From: Acanthosoma haemorrhoidale
Lineage: Eukaryota > Arthropoda > Insecta > Hemiptera > Acanthosomatidae
Length of the DNA: 64,000 bases
Reading direction: 5' to 3'
NCBI GenBank assembly: GCA_930367205.1
Contig: OV884013.1
Span: 91,575,333-91,639,332, forward strand
Shown here one piece after another: positions 14,301-24,639 of this stretch; position 1 is the first letter of the stretch, and each line of letters starts with the position of its first letter. The notes below the pieces were generated by a model that did no database searches, was not told the origin of the DNA, and worked only from the letters and a program-made list of their open reading frames with translations. A program made the position numbers and the translations under genes.

Positions 14301-17300
14301 TTTTTTACTGGCATTGGCCATCTAGTTGTTTCAGATATATATACTTTGCTTGTTTTGAAGTTTATAAAATAAAATATTTATATTAAATTATTGACATTAT
14401 TTATATTATACATATTAATGGTAGATTTAATGTAACGAATAGTGTTTAACATTCGTGAATTGTGGTACAAGAGTCGTATATTGTTCATCAACGCTAGCTA
14501 ATTGCGAGTTTATCTCAAAAAACACCATCAAAAATCAACACATCAAAATATCACAACAATATATTGTATTTAGATGTTTATAGGTATTTAATAAGTTAGG
14601 TCCATGGCTTCATTTTGAGCCAAAGACCACTTAGTGTCATCCAGAGGTAGTACCAGTACTCCTGTGGTTACACCACTTGCCAGCAGAGAGCACTTGGTTC
14701 GAGATAGATCTCTACAGTCCAATTGGAATAATAAAAACGAACATTTCAAATACCTAGTTGATTTAAATATTGGAAGGGCAGGAGAGTTTCATGAAGTATT
14801 AACTGGAATAAACTGTCAAAAAATGCTGTTCTACTGAGAATAGGATATAGGTTAGATGGGCATAATTTTGCATTAAGAGATTTGGTGAAGCATTTGAATT
14901 TGAGTAGGCCATACAAGTAAGAGATAGATCATTTTTTGATTTGATGTAATCATTACAGATTTATGGATTTATTTAATGAATTTCAGATTGTGGATTTCAC
15001 CAAAATGTCCTCTCCTGCCTCCATCCTCAGGTGCAAGGGCTGGTGAGAGTGTAACAAACTTTAAACAAGATTTTCTTCAATATCTTTCTTCTTACAATCT
15101 CTCAGTACTCAGTCCATGGCTAAGAGTGTTGCAAGATGTCGATATGTCTCTGGTCAAGTAAGTATAATGTCATTATTATTGACAGTATTAAACAATTAAA
15201 TAAGTATAGTATATATACATACATGAATAATTTTGTTTAATTTAAAGCTATCTAAACTCATAGCTCTGAAGTTATTTAACATCAAAAGTTATAATTGTTC
15301 ACACTATGCGTTTGTCTATTCATTTATACCCATAGAGAGCAAGAAAATTGGGCTATCCTATTGAGTACCTTCCACTTCTATTTATGAAGTAAATTCTCCA
15401 CCTAACAAAATTGAACCATTACTCCACCCAGGATATTGAACCCAGAACCTTCAAATAAAGAAGCAATAAATAATAATTTTCAGAAATTGAAAATAATGTT
15501 TTTACTTTTTCAACCTTCATGAAGTTCTCCATCATAGGAAGGCAAGTTAGCTGTAGGTTAGCATCATTTTTAAGCCAGGGAGAGAACTGCTGTATTGAGG
15601 GTAAACTCCGAAATAAATTCTGCTTCCCCCAGGCGAAAATGGAGCAAATGCTACAATGGACTGTAGCCTATCATCACATCTCTATCATACTACTTCCCTT
15701 ATTTTTTTATTTTATTGTTGCATCTTTTACTGGATTTTGATAATTTATTGTAAATAATAAAAGCAAATAATTCAAACAAATTTTTAAAAGTTATAGTTAC
15801 AAATTATTAAGAACCACAAATAATAAATGTTTTTTCTAATGAATGAATTTAATTGTTAATCAAGGGTTTTCAGGTTCTATTCTGTGTTTTTTTTAAAATA
15901 TTATCAAGTACTCAAAACTAAATATTAAGATGCAATAGTAACTTGAATCTACTAAAAACAGTATAACTTATAATATTATAAAATAAAATCTTCTTTGTTG
16001 ATTTATTTCTTCTAAATGTATCATATAAACTCACCGTTAACTGGCCGGATCACATAACATATAATCTACTCCATACATCTTCTCGGGTGGCATTCCCTGC
16101 TGTCTCTGCGGGATGAGTGACTTTCTTCTCCCTCCTACCAGCACGAGGCGCGTTTGTCTTCTCTTTACACCTAAGGTTTCCTGAATCAAAGACCCAATTT
16201 TTCAATAGACATTTTTATAATTCGGATTTATTTAAATTCTTACTTTCTTAATAAAATCATATTTAATATAAAATAATCATTATTATGATATTAGCTTATT
16301 TGTTATCTATCTTTTCTTTTTTTTTCCCCCCCCCTTTTTTTTTTGTTTCTCTATACTAGCAACTGGAATGACAAGTATAGACACTATAAGTTGTACTCAT
16401 TAAGAGGAGAGAAGGAACTAAACGAAAAATTCTAAATTTAAATATTGCATGCGAGAATACAGGTGTTAGCATGTTATGCTATCTGTTGACTGAAATTTTG
16501 TCTTTTTAAATGGATATATAAACAATTAATTTATTTATCTATGATCATATAAATTGTTTTTATACGGGGAAGTGTTGTCAATGAGTAGAAAAGAAAAAAT
16601 TAAATTAGATAATAAGTTAAATTAGAATGGAGCTCGGCTACAATATAGTTGTAAACTCTCCCGATTACTTTTTTCTAAAGGTTCTAATATAAAAGTTTCT
16701 GCTAAAGTTAAAATCTACCAATCTTGATGTCCTCTGGTCCTCTTAATATGAAAATTATGTACATTTTTCAATATCTATGCCATCCCTGTTCCTGACTAAT
16801 AACTATGGAGACCCAGGTCAATTCCCGGCTTCCTCTGGAATTATGAGTATGGTATTTGAATAAAGAAGTAGTGAACCCGGTTTAGAAAACCAAAATAAAG
16901 TTAAGGAACAATAGCAATGCACCAACCACGCCATCTAACAACTACTTTTATTATCTCTTCATTTAATTTTATTTATTTATCAAAATCTCTGTAAGTATAG
17001 GATTTTTAAAGGGTTATATGTAGTTATAAATTAATGTTTTTTTAAATAGTTTCGCACAAATTTGATGTAGAATTGTCCTCTAAATGCAAAAATAAGGTTT
17101 TGGAAAATATTGATAAATACAGGTGTGTTTTAACTTCTTTTAAATTGTTTTTGACCTTAAAACCTCCACATCTCCAAAAATAAAAGAGATATAGCAGCAT
17201 TCACTAGCAATCATACCAGATACAGATACAGTGTTATTTTGGGCATTCTGATGCTGGTTAAAGCAATGATACGGAAATAGCGACCTCAACAAACAAACTA

Positions 17301-20300
17301 ACAATGATTTAAATTCGCATTTTCTCATATTTCCTCCCCATTTTCAATGTTCTAAGTGTAAGTAATGAATTATGATCTCAAGCAAACTCAGTTTACTTTA
17401 TGTTAAATTCATGGAATCCCCTACCAGGATTACAAGCCTATTTGAATAAGTATTTTTTCATCCTAGGAAAAAACCTCCCGAAAAAATTAATCCTGTTATG
17501 GTTTCCTACCGTTAGGACACATTTCTGTTAAAATTAAAAATGATATTTTCAAAGTGGTATTTCTATTAAAGATCTCTGCCGAGAGCTGGGAATTATCCAA
17601 TGGACTCTTTCCACCTGTTTGAAATCAAAGGACAAAATAACAAGGCTTTTTGAAAAGGACATTACATCAAACAAAGGGTTGAAATCTAGCCCACAAAATA
17701 TATGGAATGGGCTCTCCTGGATTGGTTCAAAATTGAACCCCTTTGCTACCTGGTTTTATACCTAAGGTCTTAACAATACATATTTTAGGTTTCCATCTTA
17801 TCAGATATTAATTTTAAAATAATACTTAATTTGACCATAAAAATAACATTACATATTTTTGTTGTTATTATGTTTTAGAGTATTCTTTGTTGCTTCAATT
17901 CCTGGAACACATCATGCTAAAAGGCAAGACTGGGGACAGTTAAAGTTGAGCAAGATTTTAAGCGAGCAAGTTGTACCTAATGATGGAAAAGTGATTGCTC
18001 AGTGCTCTTCGATCGGCTCCTTTGGACCGAAGCCATCCTCTTGGCTTCTAGGTGAAATGCTGTCTGTTTTTACATCTTCCCAGCAAAGTGATATTTCATC
18101 GCCTTCTCCTATGTCACTTGTAAGATTTATTACATTATGCTATTTGTATTATTTTCAATTGGTTAATTTATAATTTTTTTTTTTTCAAAATAAGGTCTAT
18201 CCATCTTTTGAGTGCATATCAAAGAGCTTTGATGGATTGCTTGGGGGTAGATGTATTTTATATTCACAAGCCACTCATGCCAAACAGAAGTGGCTCCTCT
18301 CACATTTATGGTAAATATCACTTAAAAGTATAATTCCTCTCAGTGTGAAATCCTCTTATTTTTGTAATACAAATATATTAATCTTAAATAACGGTTGAAA
18401 TATTGGTCAATTTGATGTAATAGGCTAGCACACGCAATATATATATATATGCAAATTTAACTTTTTTCATTGGAACTAACGCTTGTTAATTACTTTATTA
18501 ATAACCTTGGTCGTTAGCATTGTCTAGGAATATATCCCTTGAGCGAAGCAATAAGTTGCATGTGGTGGATCGGTTAGCTTTGTTCTCTTTAGGCAGATTA
18601 TGCAGGACCCAAACACCTGCTCAACCTGCTGTCGACCAAGGTTGGTTAAGATTGTCTGACATATTTGCTTCCACTTCCGCCCTTAACATGTCATTGTCTA
18701 ATGTTATTGGTCTTCCTGATCGATACGAGTCGGAAAGATCAAAATTCAAAATTACCGGATTTTAACTTGGAAAACCACCTTTGGCATTTATGAACGTCTA
18801 ATGCATTTGGATAAACATCACAAATGTTTTTGGTAGCAACTGTTGCGTTACTACCCTTGCGAAACTCAAAAAGCATGCAATGTCGACTGGATATGTACTT
18901 CTTCTGGTATTTGGCTGGCCATTTCACCCAAAATTGTAAAAAAAAAAAATTTAATTTAATTATTTACAACTAAACAAGTCACTATAACCTCAGAATGTCT
19001 TTGCCACAACTTTGATGTACACAATGAGCTGACAAATGACAATATTGACATGCAGCAGAAATGACATTACTTTCATAATAGCACTACATTAATATTTAAT
19101 AATAAATATGAAACTTAGGAAAGCTTTATTAAAAACTGGATTAATTATTACTATTTATTTTGTACTTATAAATTTTAAATTGACTTTAAATAAATTGCAA
19201 TATAAAAGATCAAATTAATACTATAAACTAACTTCATTTTACAAGAAATTTATCTATTTAGGTCGAGTCATAAGTAACTTCCATTTTTTTATCAGACATT
19301 TATTTTGCTCTCATTAAATAAAAAAATTATATTAATTTATTATATATTCACCACTATTATCTATAACCTTCTACCATCTTCCTAGCAGTTTATCAATTCC
19401 TTCCTTGTAAAATGTGGTATACCTCTTGTTGTGATTGATGTGGATTTTGCTAATCTATCTAACTGCCCGACCAGTTATTAGTCCTTCACCATATACACTC
19501 CATATTTTTTCAGCTGTCGCCCTAGCACCATTGTGTTTAATGTTTACCACCATGTTTAAATTCCCAAAACATGACGAATATGTCCTTTTTGACTCTCCAT
19601 TTCAGAGGTTAAAAAAAACAGTTTAACATAACGTGTATAACACAAAACAGTTGACAAAAGACTAACTGAAGCCTCGTCTATATAGTGAAAACAAAAACTT
19701 GTTGTCATGGTAACTCATAGCGGGTAGATACGAACAATAGATTCTACTTAGCTGCATCGGAAGTTACTTATGACTCGACCTGATATATTACTATAATAGT
19801 TTAAAATCACAAATAGATTTACCCCCCTACCTTTTATTCTTTGAATTTAATCGATTACGTTGAATATTCTCGAAAATAAAATTGTGAGTTTACTCATTTA
19901 GGAAGTTTTGAACAGTGGAAATTTCAATTCTTGAAAGTATGGAAATCTTGGAGAGGAGAAGAACTACGGCTGGAGATGGAATACCCTTATCTTTCCCCTT
20001 ACCCTTTCCTCATTTACCTTCCCTGCCCCATCCTCTCTTCCCAAATTTCATTGGTGGATCCTTCTCCCTCTGAATGGTGTGGTTGAAAATAACTAAGTTG
20101 GTTTGGTCGTTGCTGAGAATTGGACATTGTTTTAGGCAACTTGTCTATTGAGGTCACCCTTCTAGGTACCTTTTCTCTTGGAATTTATCCCTCACTTGTC
20201 CTCCCTTGCCATCTTACTTATCGTAAACGCAGTTCAATTCACTGATTCCAATATGAAACAAATCTTATTCCCTTTGATTTCACTTTTCTTAAACTAATCC

Positions 20301-23300
20301 ACATATACAAATTTAGATGTAATGAACGGATTGAATATTTAATATAAGATAATAATATAATATAATAAAATATTCAATAATATATATATATATTCTAGCC
20401 TTTGTTTAAATTAATATGAAATCGGTTTTTGAACTGTTAATTTTAAGATATTAGAGATGGGTTTATATAAGAGCAACCCATCTCTAATATCTTAATATTA
20501 AAAGTTCAAAAACTGATTTCATATTAATTTGAACAAATGCTACTATAATATATCATACAAATAACAGGAGATAGGTTGAATTCTACCTGAAGAAGTGAAG
20601 AATGGAACATAAAACCACAACCAAAACATCCAGTCTTTCATACCTAGAATCAACAGGATACTAATTGCTACTATTTTCACTTTATATATTTTTTTTTAAT
20701 TTAATAATGAAAAAGTACAAAAGACCTATCTTATGATTGATTCAATGGATGAGAAGGCTTAAAAACAATAAAAAGATATTTTATTTTGTGTGTGGATAAT
20801 GTTGTAACATACAGATTTAGAAGAAATAAATCATTCAAAATAATATGATGGCTAATAGTAACCATTCTTTTTTTTTTTTTTATTATTGATTAAATATTTC
20901 AGTGACTGGTGCAGTGAAAAAAGGCACAGAACTCGTGCCCCACCACATATTAAATCATATTGTCGGGTGTCAAAGGATGAGAAAAAGATGCACTATTTTG
21001 TACTTACTTCAGCTAATATGAGCAAGGCAGCATGGGGCTTCAGAATCAAGTCTGGGTCACTTATTATAAGATCTTACGAGGCTGGCATTCTCTTAGTTCC
21101 TCAGATATTGGTTTGTATTTCTTACTATTTTTGAAGATTTTATTTACACTTACAATTACTGTATTAATTATTTACAATTGAAAATAGCAGCAATAATTCA
21201 GTCAGTTTTTATAACTCTGAATTATATAATATTTTTAAAAAAGAATTATCTGTACTTAAAGATAGATTGCTTAAGAACAATATGGTTTACCTTTGCTCCT
21301 TATTCTTTCGCCTATAGCACTATAGAATTATTTTTGAGAAAATTATCTTTAGCTGAAGACTTGATAGGACGATTTTAATCTAGTAATTACCATTTCATTG
21401 ATTTTCTATTTGAACAGCCAATAAAATAAAGGGTAATGGGGAGGAAATTACTAACAAATCATGTATTTATTCTAAAAAATTAGCTCTTATGTATGTTTAA
21501 TTAACCAGTTAATCCTCCTTTAACAGTCACTTGCCATAAGTATAGTAGGTTCATTACTTTGAGGTACATGTAAGTATTGTTATAGAAGTTCAAGAAGCAC
21601 GAACAATTTTGTGACATAGTTATCAATGACTCTGTCAGACCATAAATCATTATACTTATTTATATACATTAGCACTTTCAACTGCTCACACTGCCATTCT
21701 CAATCACATGTTTGTTGTATACAGTTGACTCTTGATAACTCAAACCTCAATAACGGCAGAACTTTAAGAGTTGGCAAATGAAGGTAAACTTTTATGCAAA
21801 AGAAAAAGAAATGTGAAATTTCTAGATTTTGAAGAATGCATGGTTAAGTGGTTTAAGCAATGCCAAGACAAAAATATCAGATTGGGGGTTCCATTGTTTA
21901 AATAAAAATCTGAAAAACTCCAACTATTTTTAACTTAAAATTATTTCTCATTCCCTTGAAGTTCGAGTTACTGAGAGTTGACTCCATTATCCTTGACTGT
22001 ATTGTTAAATATTTTTACTTTCTTAGTTATAAGGATTCAAAGGTTCATAAAGAATAATAGTTTATTTCATTATGTTCCAATTTTAAATGTTCTCAGGGTT
22101 CTAAATGGTCCTAGTGCTTAATTTTGTCTATTTCCAATTTTTCATATTACCATAATTGGGTCGAGAGACTTTCATACAATTATAATTATAGTTACCTAGT
22201 ACAAACAATAATGTGGATACATTCTTTGTTGCTAGGAAATGCATGGTCTTCATTCCTGGTTTATTTCTTATATGTTGGCTTCAATTATCTGATCTAGCAC
22301 ATGACCTTCTCGACTCCCAGATATGATACTTAATATTTGACAATATTTCTAGTGAAGAATTTTTTCTTCATTTGTCTAGTAAACTGACATAATGGTCGAC
22401 CCAACCTGTACGTCGACATCTATCTATTGGCGCTCGTCGGAACTTCTCAACACCGAATAAGTAGGGAAAGATGGGGACAAGACTATATCTGAAATCTACT
22501 GTAAAAGAAACTTTAAAACAGCTCTGACAATATGTCTCCACCCTTCCTGATCTTCCGCCAGTTTATTATTGATATTATAGTAGTTCATGAAAAATCACAT
22601 AATATTGTACTGTATTCAACTGTATTGTAACTGTAATCAATTCGCAATGCTGCCTACGGGGATGTTGTCTGAACTGTTACTATTTCTGTTTTGGTTTGTC
22701 TGCACTAATGTTCCCAGAAGTCCTAATTATAGAGTCTACTTAAAATTTTCTTTGATGTTGAGACAATTTGAGAAAGTTTTGCTTTGAGTCTTATTTCAGT
22801 ATTCTCCAGATTGTTAACCTGTCACTTTTTTTTATTGATTAACAGAAGTTTTAACTAAGAGCTTCTTGATGGTTATATTGTTAATGTGTCAGATTTTGTG
22901 TTTACCATATGTGCAATATATGACATCACATTTCCCACAGAATATTTCTAGAGTGTTTGGTAAAAGGAGTGTAAATCATAAATGAAAAATATGAAGTATT
23001 TTAATTATATATTATTAAAATATTTTCAAACTATAATGAATAATGTCTTAGATATTTCTTTTAGAGTTATACTGATTGGACCAAAAAAATTGTAGATTTT
23101 TTTTAGGCCTGCTTATTGATTTATCTAATTTTGACGATTTTTTGATTTATGCTCCTGTATAACCCACTTACATTGTTTCATAGCCTGATTACGAACATTA
23201 GGATTTATCAGCTGCCCGCAGTGTCTTTACAGTGAGCATTCTAGAATAATGAATTCTGTTATTTTTGTTTCACCACTATGAATCCCAAAATGAGCTCCCT

Positions 23301-23677
23301 CACTCGATGAAGTGTTTTCTATATTATCAGTAAAAATTCTTCAAAATTGACTGAAGTATAATACAGCTTAGATATTATATATTTATTTTTTAAATCAAAT
23401 ACATTTATCTATTGTTAGTGACCTGATGGTTTAATACAAGTGAATCAAAATTAGTAACTTTATACAATCAAAACCGAATATGGATTTATTGACAAAATAT
23501 CATTTATTATTTGTTTTTTAGATTGGCCAAGACTATTTTCCACTGGTCAAAGAAGACGATTCAACTACAAAGGTATTTTCGCTACCGTATGATCTGCCTC
23601 TTGTACCTTACAGCAGTACATGTGAACCTTGGTTTATTGATAATTTATATGATGATGATGATTCATCTTCTGATTGA
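8343..23677 (+). CDS. Tdp1: TDP1 paralog, copy 1 (PBZ finger + tyrosyl-DNA phosphodiesterase), diverging
   Basis: Coding exons: 8343-8358 (or -8361), 8447-8551, 8629-9069, 9161-9263, 12775-12891, 13214-13309, 14987-15157, 17879-18119, 18195-18310, 20903-21110, 23522-23677. All phases agree and give about 589 residues (human TDP1 has 608). TDP1 is a nuclear phospholipase-D-fold enzyme that hydrolyses 3'-phosphotyrosyl links left by stalled topoisomerase I. Seen here: HKN motif 1 (HHTKMM; H260, K262, then N in TANLV) and HKN motif 2 (PHIKSY; H484, K486; N507 in TSANMSKAAWG). The N-terminus carries a PBZ zinc finger (residues 19-38). Oddities: the PBZ reads CDR instead of CYR; conserved STPG reads SIPG; exon 2 ends at a GC donor; the C-terminus gains YDDDDSSSD from a GAT run. 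The frame is open throughout, so it is not an obvious pseudogene. Family assignment is firm; activity is inferred. Confidence 0.9.
8447..8551 (+). other. Exon 2 of TDP1 copy 1: PBZ zinc finger with CYR-to-CDR change and GC donor
   Basis: This exon encodes the PBZ spacing C-x5-C-x6-H-x5-H (CSYGVKC, then DRKTPGH). In APLF and CHFR the Tyr-Arg after the second Cys lies in the ADP-ribose-binding pocket; here that Tyr is Asp. The acceptor is a tandem TAGTAG, allowing a 3-nt alternative. The exon ends C|gcaagt, a canonical GC-AG donor. The only nearby GT donor (aa|gtgatt) would run into a stop in exon 3. The paralog has c|gtaagc at the same place. Confidence 0.82.
9264..12774. other. Intron 4 of TDP1 copy 1
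   Basis: A 3.5-kb intron. Apart from the SINE it holds AT-rich sequence and homopolymer runs and no recognised coding segment. The matching intron in copy 2 (29128-30771) is about half as long. Confidence 0.6.
9478..9625 (-). repeat. tRNA-derived SINE
   Basis: The minus strand has a Pol III A-box-like TGGCATAGTGATTAGCAC (9613-9596) and a B-box-like AGGTCAATTCCC (9583-9572) at tRNA spacing, but no matching acceptor stem. It lies in intron 4 of TDP1 copy 1. Confidence 0.6.
12775..13309 (+). other. Exons 5-6 of TDP1 copy 1: first HKN catalytic motif
   Basis: Exon 5 (12775-12891) ends in the middle of the Thr codon of HHTK, and exon 6 (13214-13309) begins with KMM. The catalytic nucleophile His (human H263 equivalent) and its Lys therefore straddle an intron. 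Asn of TANLV (human N283 equivalent) follows in exon 6. The same split occurs in copy 2 (30772-30888 and 31001-31096). Confidence 0.88.
12925..13155. mobile_element. MITE with terminal inverted repeats in intron 5 of TDP1 copy 1
   Basis: The ends atatcgtcgatcat...aagactatcaca and tgtgatagtctt...gatcgacgatat are near-exact inverted repeats of about 35 nt over a 231-bp unit. Sequence on both sides (attaatttattggtta) is continuous in copy 2 intron 5, which is 112 nt instead of 322 nt and lacks the unit: an empty site. Confidence 0.75.
13735..14567 (-). repeat. 0.7-kb dispersed repeat family, copy A
   Basis: In intron 6 of TDP1 copy 1, reverse orientation. Shared landmarks with the other copies: ttcctt/aggttctgttaata near one end, gctgccttcttgatc in the middle, and atcacaacaatatattgt at the other end. 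It has no transposase frame, so it looks non-autonomous. Confidence 0.65.
16800..16945 (-). repeat. Possible tRNA-derived SINE remnant
   Basis: The minus strand shows an A-box-like TGGCGTGGTTGG followed by a B-box-like GGGTTCACTACTTC, then tggaattatgag-type sequence and a second GGTCAATTCC-like block. It lies in intron 7 of TDP1 copy 1. Confidence 0.35.
18505..18945 (-). mobile_element. Mariner transposase N-terminal relic
   Basis: The minus frame 18927-18739 reads HCMLFEFRKGSNATVATKNI, then VHKCQRWFSKLKSGNFEF. After a frame change it continues DLSDSYRSGRPITLDNDMLR and LNQPWST. This is the helix-turn-helix region and linker of mariner transposases. It is truncated before the catalytic DDD domain. 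It lies in intron 9 of TDP1 copy 1. Confidence 0.8.
19260..19781. mobile_element. Short mariner-like element with inverted repeats
   Basis: The ends ggtcgagtcataagtaactt (from 19261) and aagttacttatgactcgacc (to 19780) are exact inverted repeats. The interior, about 480 bp, lacks a usable transposase, so it is an internally deleted, non-autonomous copy. It is in intron 9 of TDP1 copy 1, next to the mariner relic. Confidence 0.8.
20401..20537. repeat. Long hairpin with about 62-nt arms
   Basis: tttgtttaaattaatatgaa...gatattagagatgggt is followed after a 13-nt loop by acccatctctaatatc...ttcatattaatttgaacaaa, nearly perfect reverse complements. It lies in intron 9 of TDP1 copy 1, so it would be transcribed. 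Confidence 0.85.
20903..21110 (+). other. Exon 10 of TDP1 copy 1: second HKN catalytic motif
   Basis: Encodes RAPPHIKSYCR and, 23 residues after the His, the Asn of TSANMSKAAWG, followed by SYEAGILL. These correspond to human H493, K495, N516 and E538. Copy 2 (36568-36775) is nearly identical in protein here; most differences are silent. Confidence 0.9.
21723..21990. mobile_element. Pogo/Tigger-like MITE
   Basis: The left end cagttgactcttgataactc and the right end (complement of gagttactgagagttgactc) are imperfect inverted repeats of the type seen in pogo/Tigger elements. About 265 bp with no coding. It is in intron 10 of TDP1 copy 1. Confidence 0.6.
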
Positions 23678-23779
23678 TGTAATTCTATTGTTGAAGCAAA
23701 TGTTGTTTATATTTTTTTTATATGCCAAATCATTAAAGGCGCTAAAGGTTGGTTGTTTATTTAAGGCGTAAAATCTTTT

Positions 23780-24590
23780 GCCCATCAACACCTGTTTCAG
23801 TTAGGGTGACTGTGACAACACCTTACTGGCTGATGTCACCACACCATACAGTGATGAGACAACACCATCACTTGGTGAAGCTATCCTCCCCTTGGAACTG
23901 AAAACCCAAATTATTGTTGCCAAGTACACACAGTAGTAACGCGGTACTTTCTTTTGTAAATGACCACAATAAATAAATAAATTATTACCTTACGTCAGTG
24001 TAATGAGACAAAAAACCAATTAAAAGACCCACCACACCCAGCGCTCATAAGGGGCCCTGATTGGTCTAATGGCCGTCTTATTTACTTACCTCTTTATTGC
24101 CTTACCCGTTAGATCTAAACTTGGCTCTAACGGCTTTCACAACACTTAGTAGATACTCCAGTCTTCTGCTCGTTTGATTAGCACTCCTTGAAAGGGATCC
24201 CTTTTAGCGGATGACAGATTTGAGGGCACCACATCCTCCCTAGTGGAACTCCCCCCACGCCAGGCTACTTCTCTCAGTTTAACCTTAGATACAGAGTGTG
24301 AATTTTGTGTTCATTCCAAGACTACACAAGCTTCCTGTACCTCAATCTCTACCTTTTCTCATGAACATCATGTTCAATAAAAACCTAGTCTGATCAACAC
24401 AAATTGCTGGCTGCCGAACACTTATCTCTTTCTTCTCACTCACTGGCCTGGCTCCCTGGTGAGCATGCCAGACAATGACCAAATCATTTTGTAAAAAAAA
24501 AAAATGTTCCTTGTTTTTTATTACCTAAATTCAAATCTATATTTATCTTTTTAATAACTGTAAAACTTATTAACTTATGTGACATTATTA
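23780..24590. other. Extra sequence in the 3' UTR of TDP1 copy 1
   Basis: Copy 1 has about 0.8 kb between stop and shared poly(A) signal that copy 2 lacks. The block is richer in GC than its surroundings (for example 24030-24300, with ggggccct and ccccccacgcc) and has no open frame I recognise. It is probably an inserted, unidentified repeat. Confidence 0.45.
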
Positions 24591-24614
24591 ATGAAATATC
24601 TATTTTATATTTAT

Positions 24615-24620
24615 AATAAA
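24615..24620 (+). promoter_or_regulatory. Candidate poly(A) signal of TDP1 copy 1
   Basis: AATAAA inside a block (ttataataaaagatttta) shared with copy 2 at 39013-39030. The shared context marks it as the ancestral 3' end. In copy 1 it lies about 940 nt after the stop, against about 190 nt in copy 2, because extra sequence sits between. AATAAA repeats near 23969-23980 could end transcripts earlier. Confidence 0.55.
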
Positions 24621-24639
24621 AGATTTTACTTTGTGAATG

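Noticed and set aside
20401..20537. microRNA precursor
   Set aside because: Arms are too long and too perfect for a canonical pre-miRNA; listed as a foldback/hpRNA candidate.
8343..23677. Copy 1 as a pseudogene
   Set aside because: All 11 exons are open with working splice sites and intact catalytic residues; exon 10 shows mainly silent differences.
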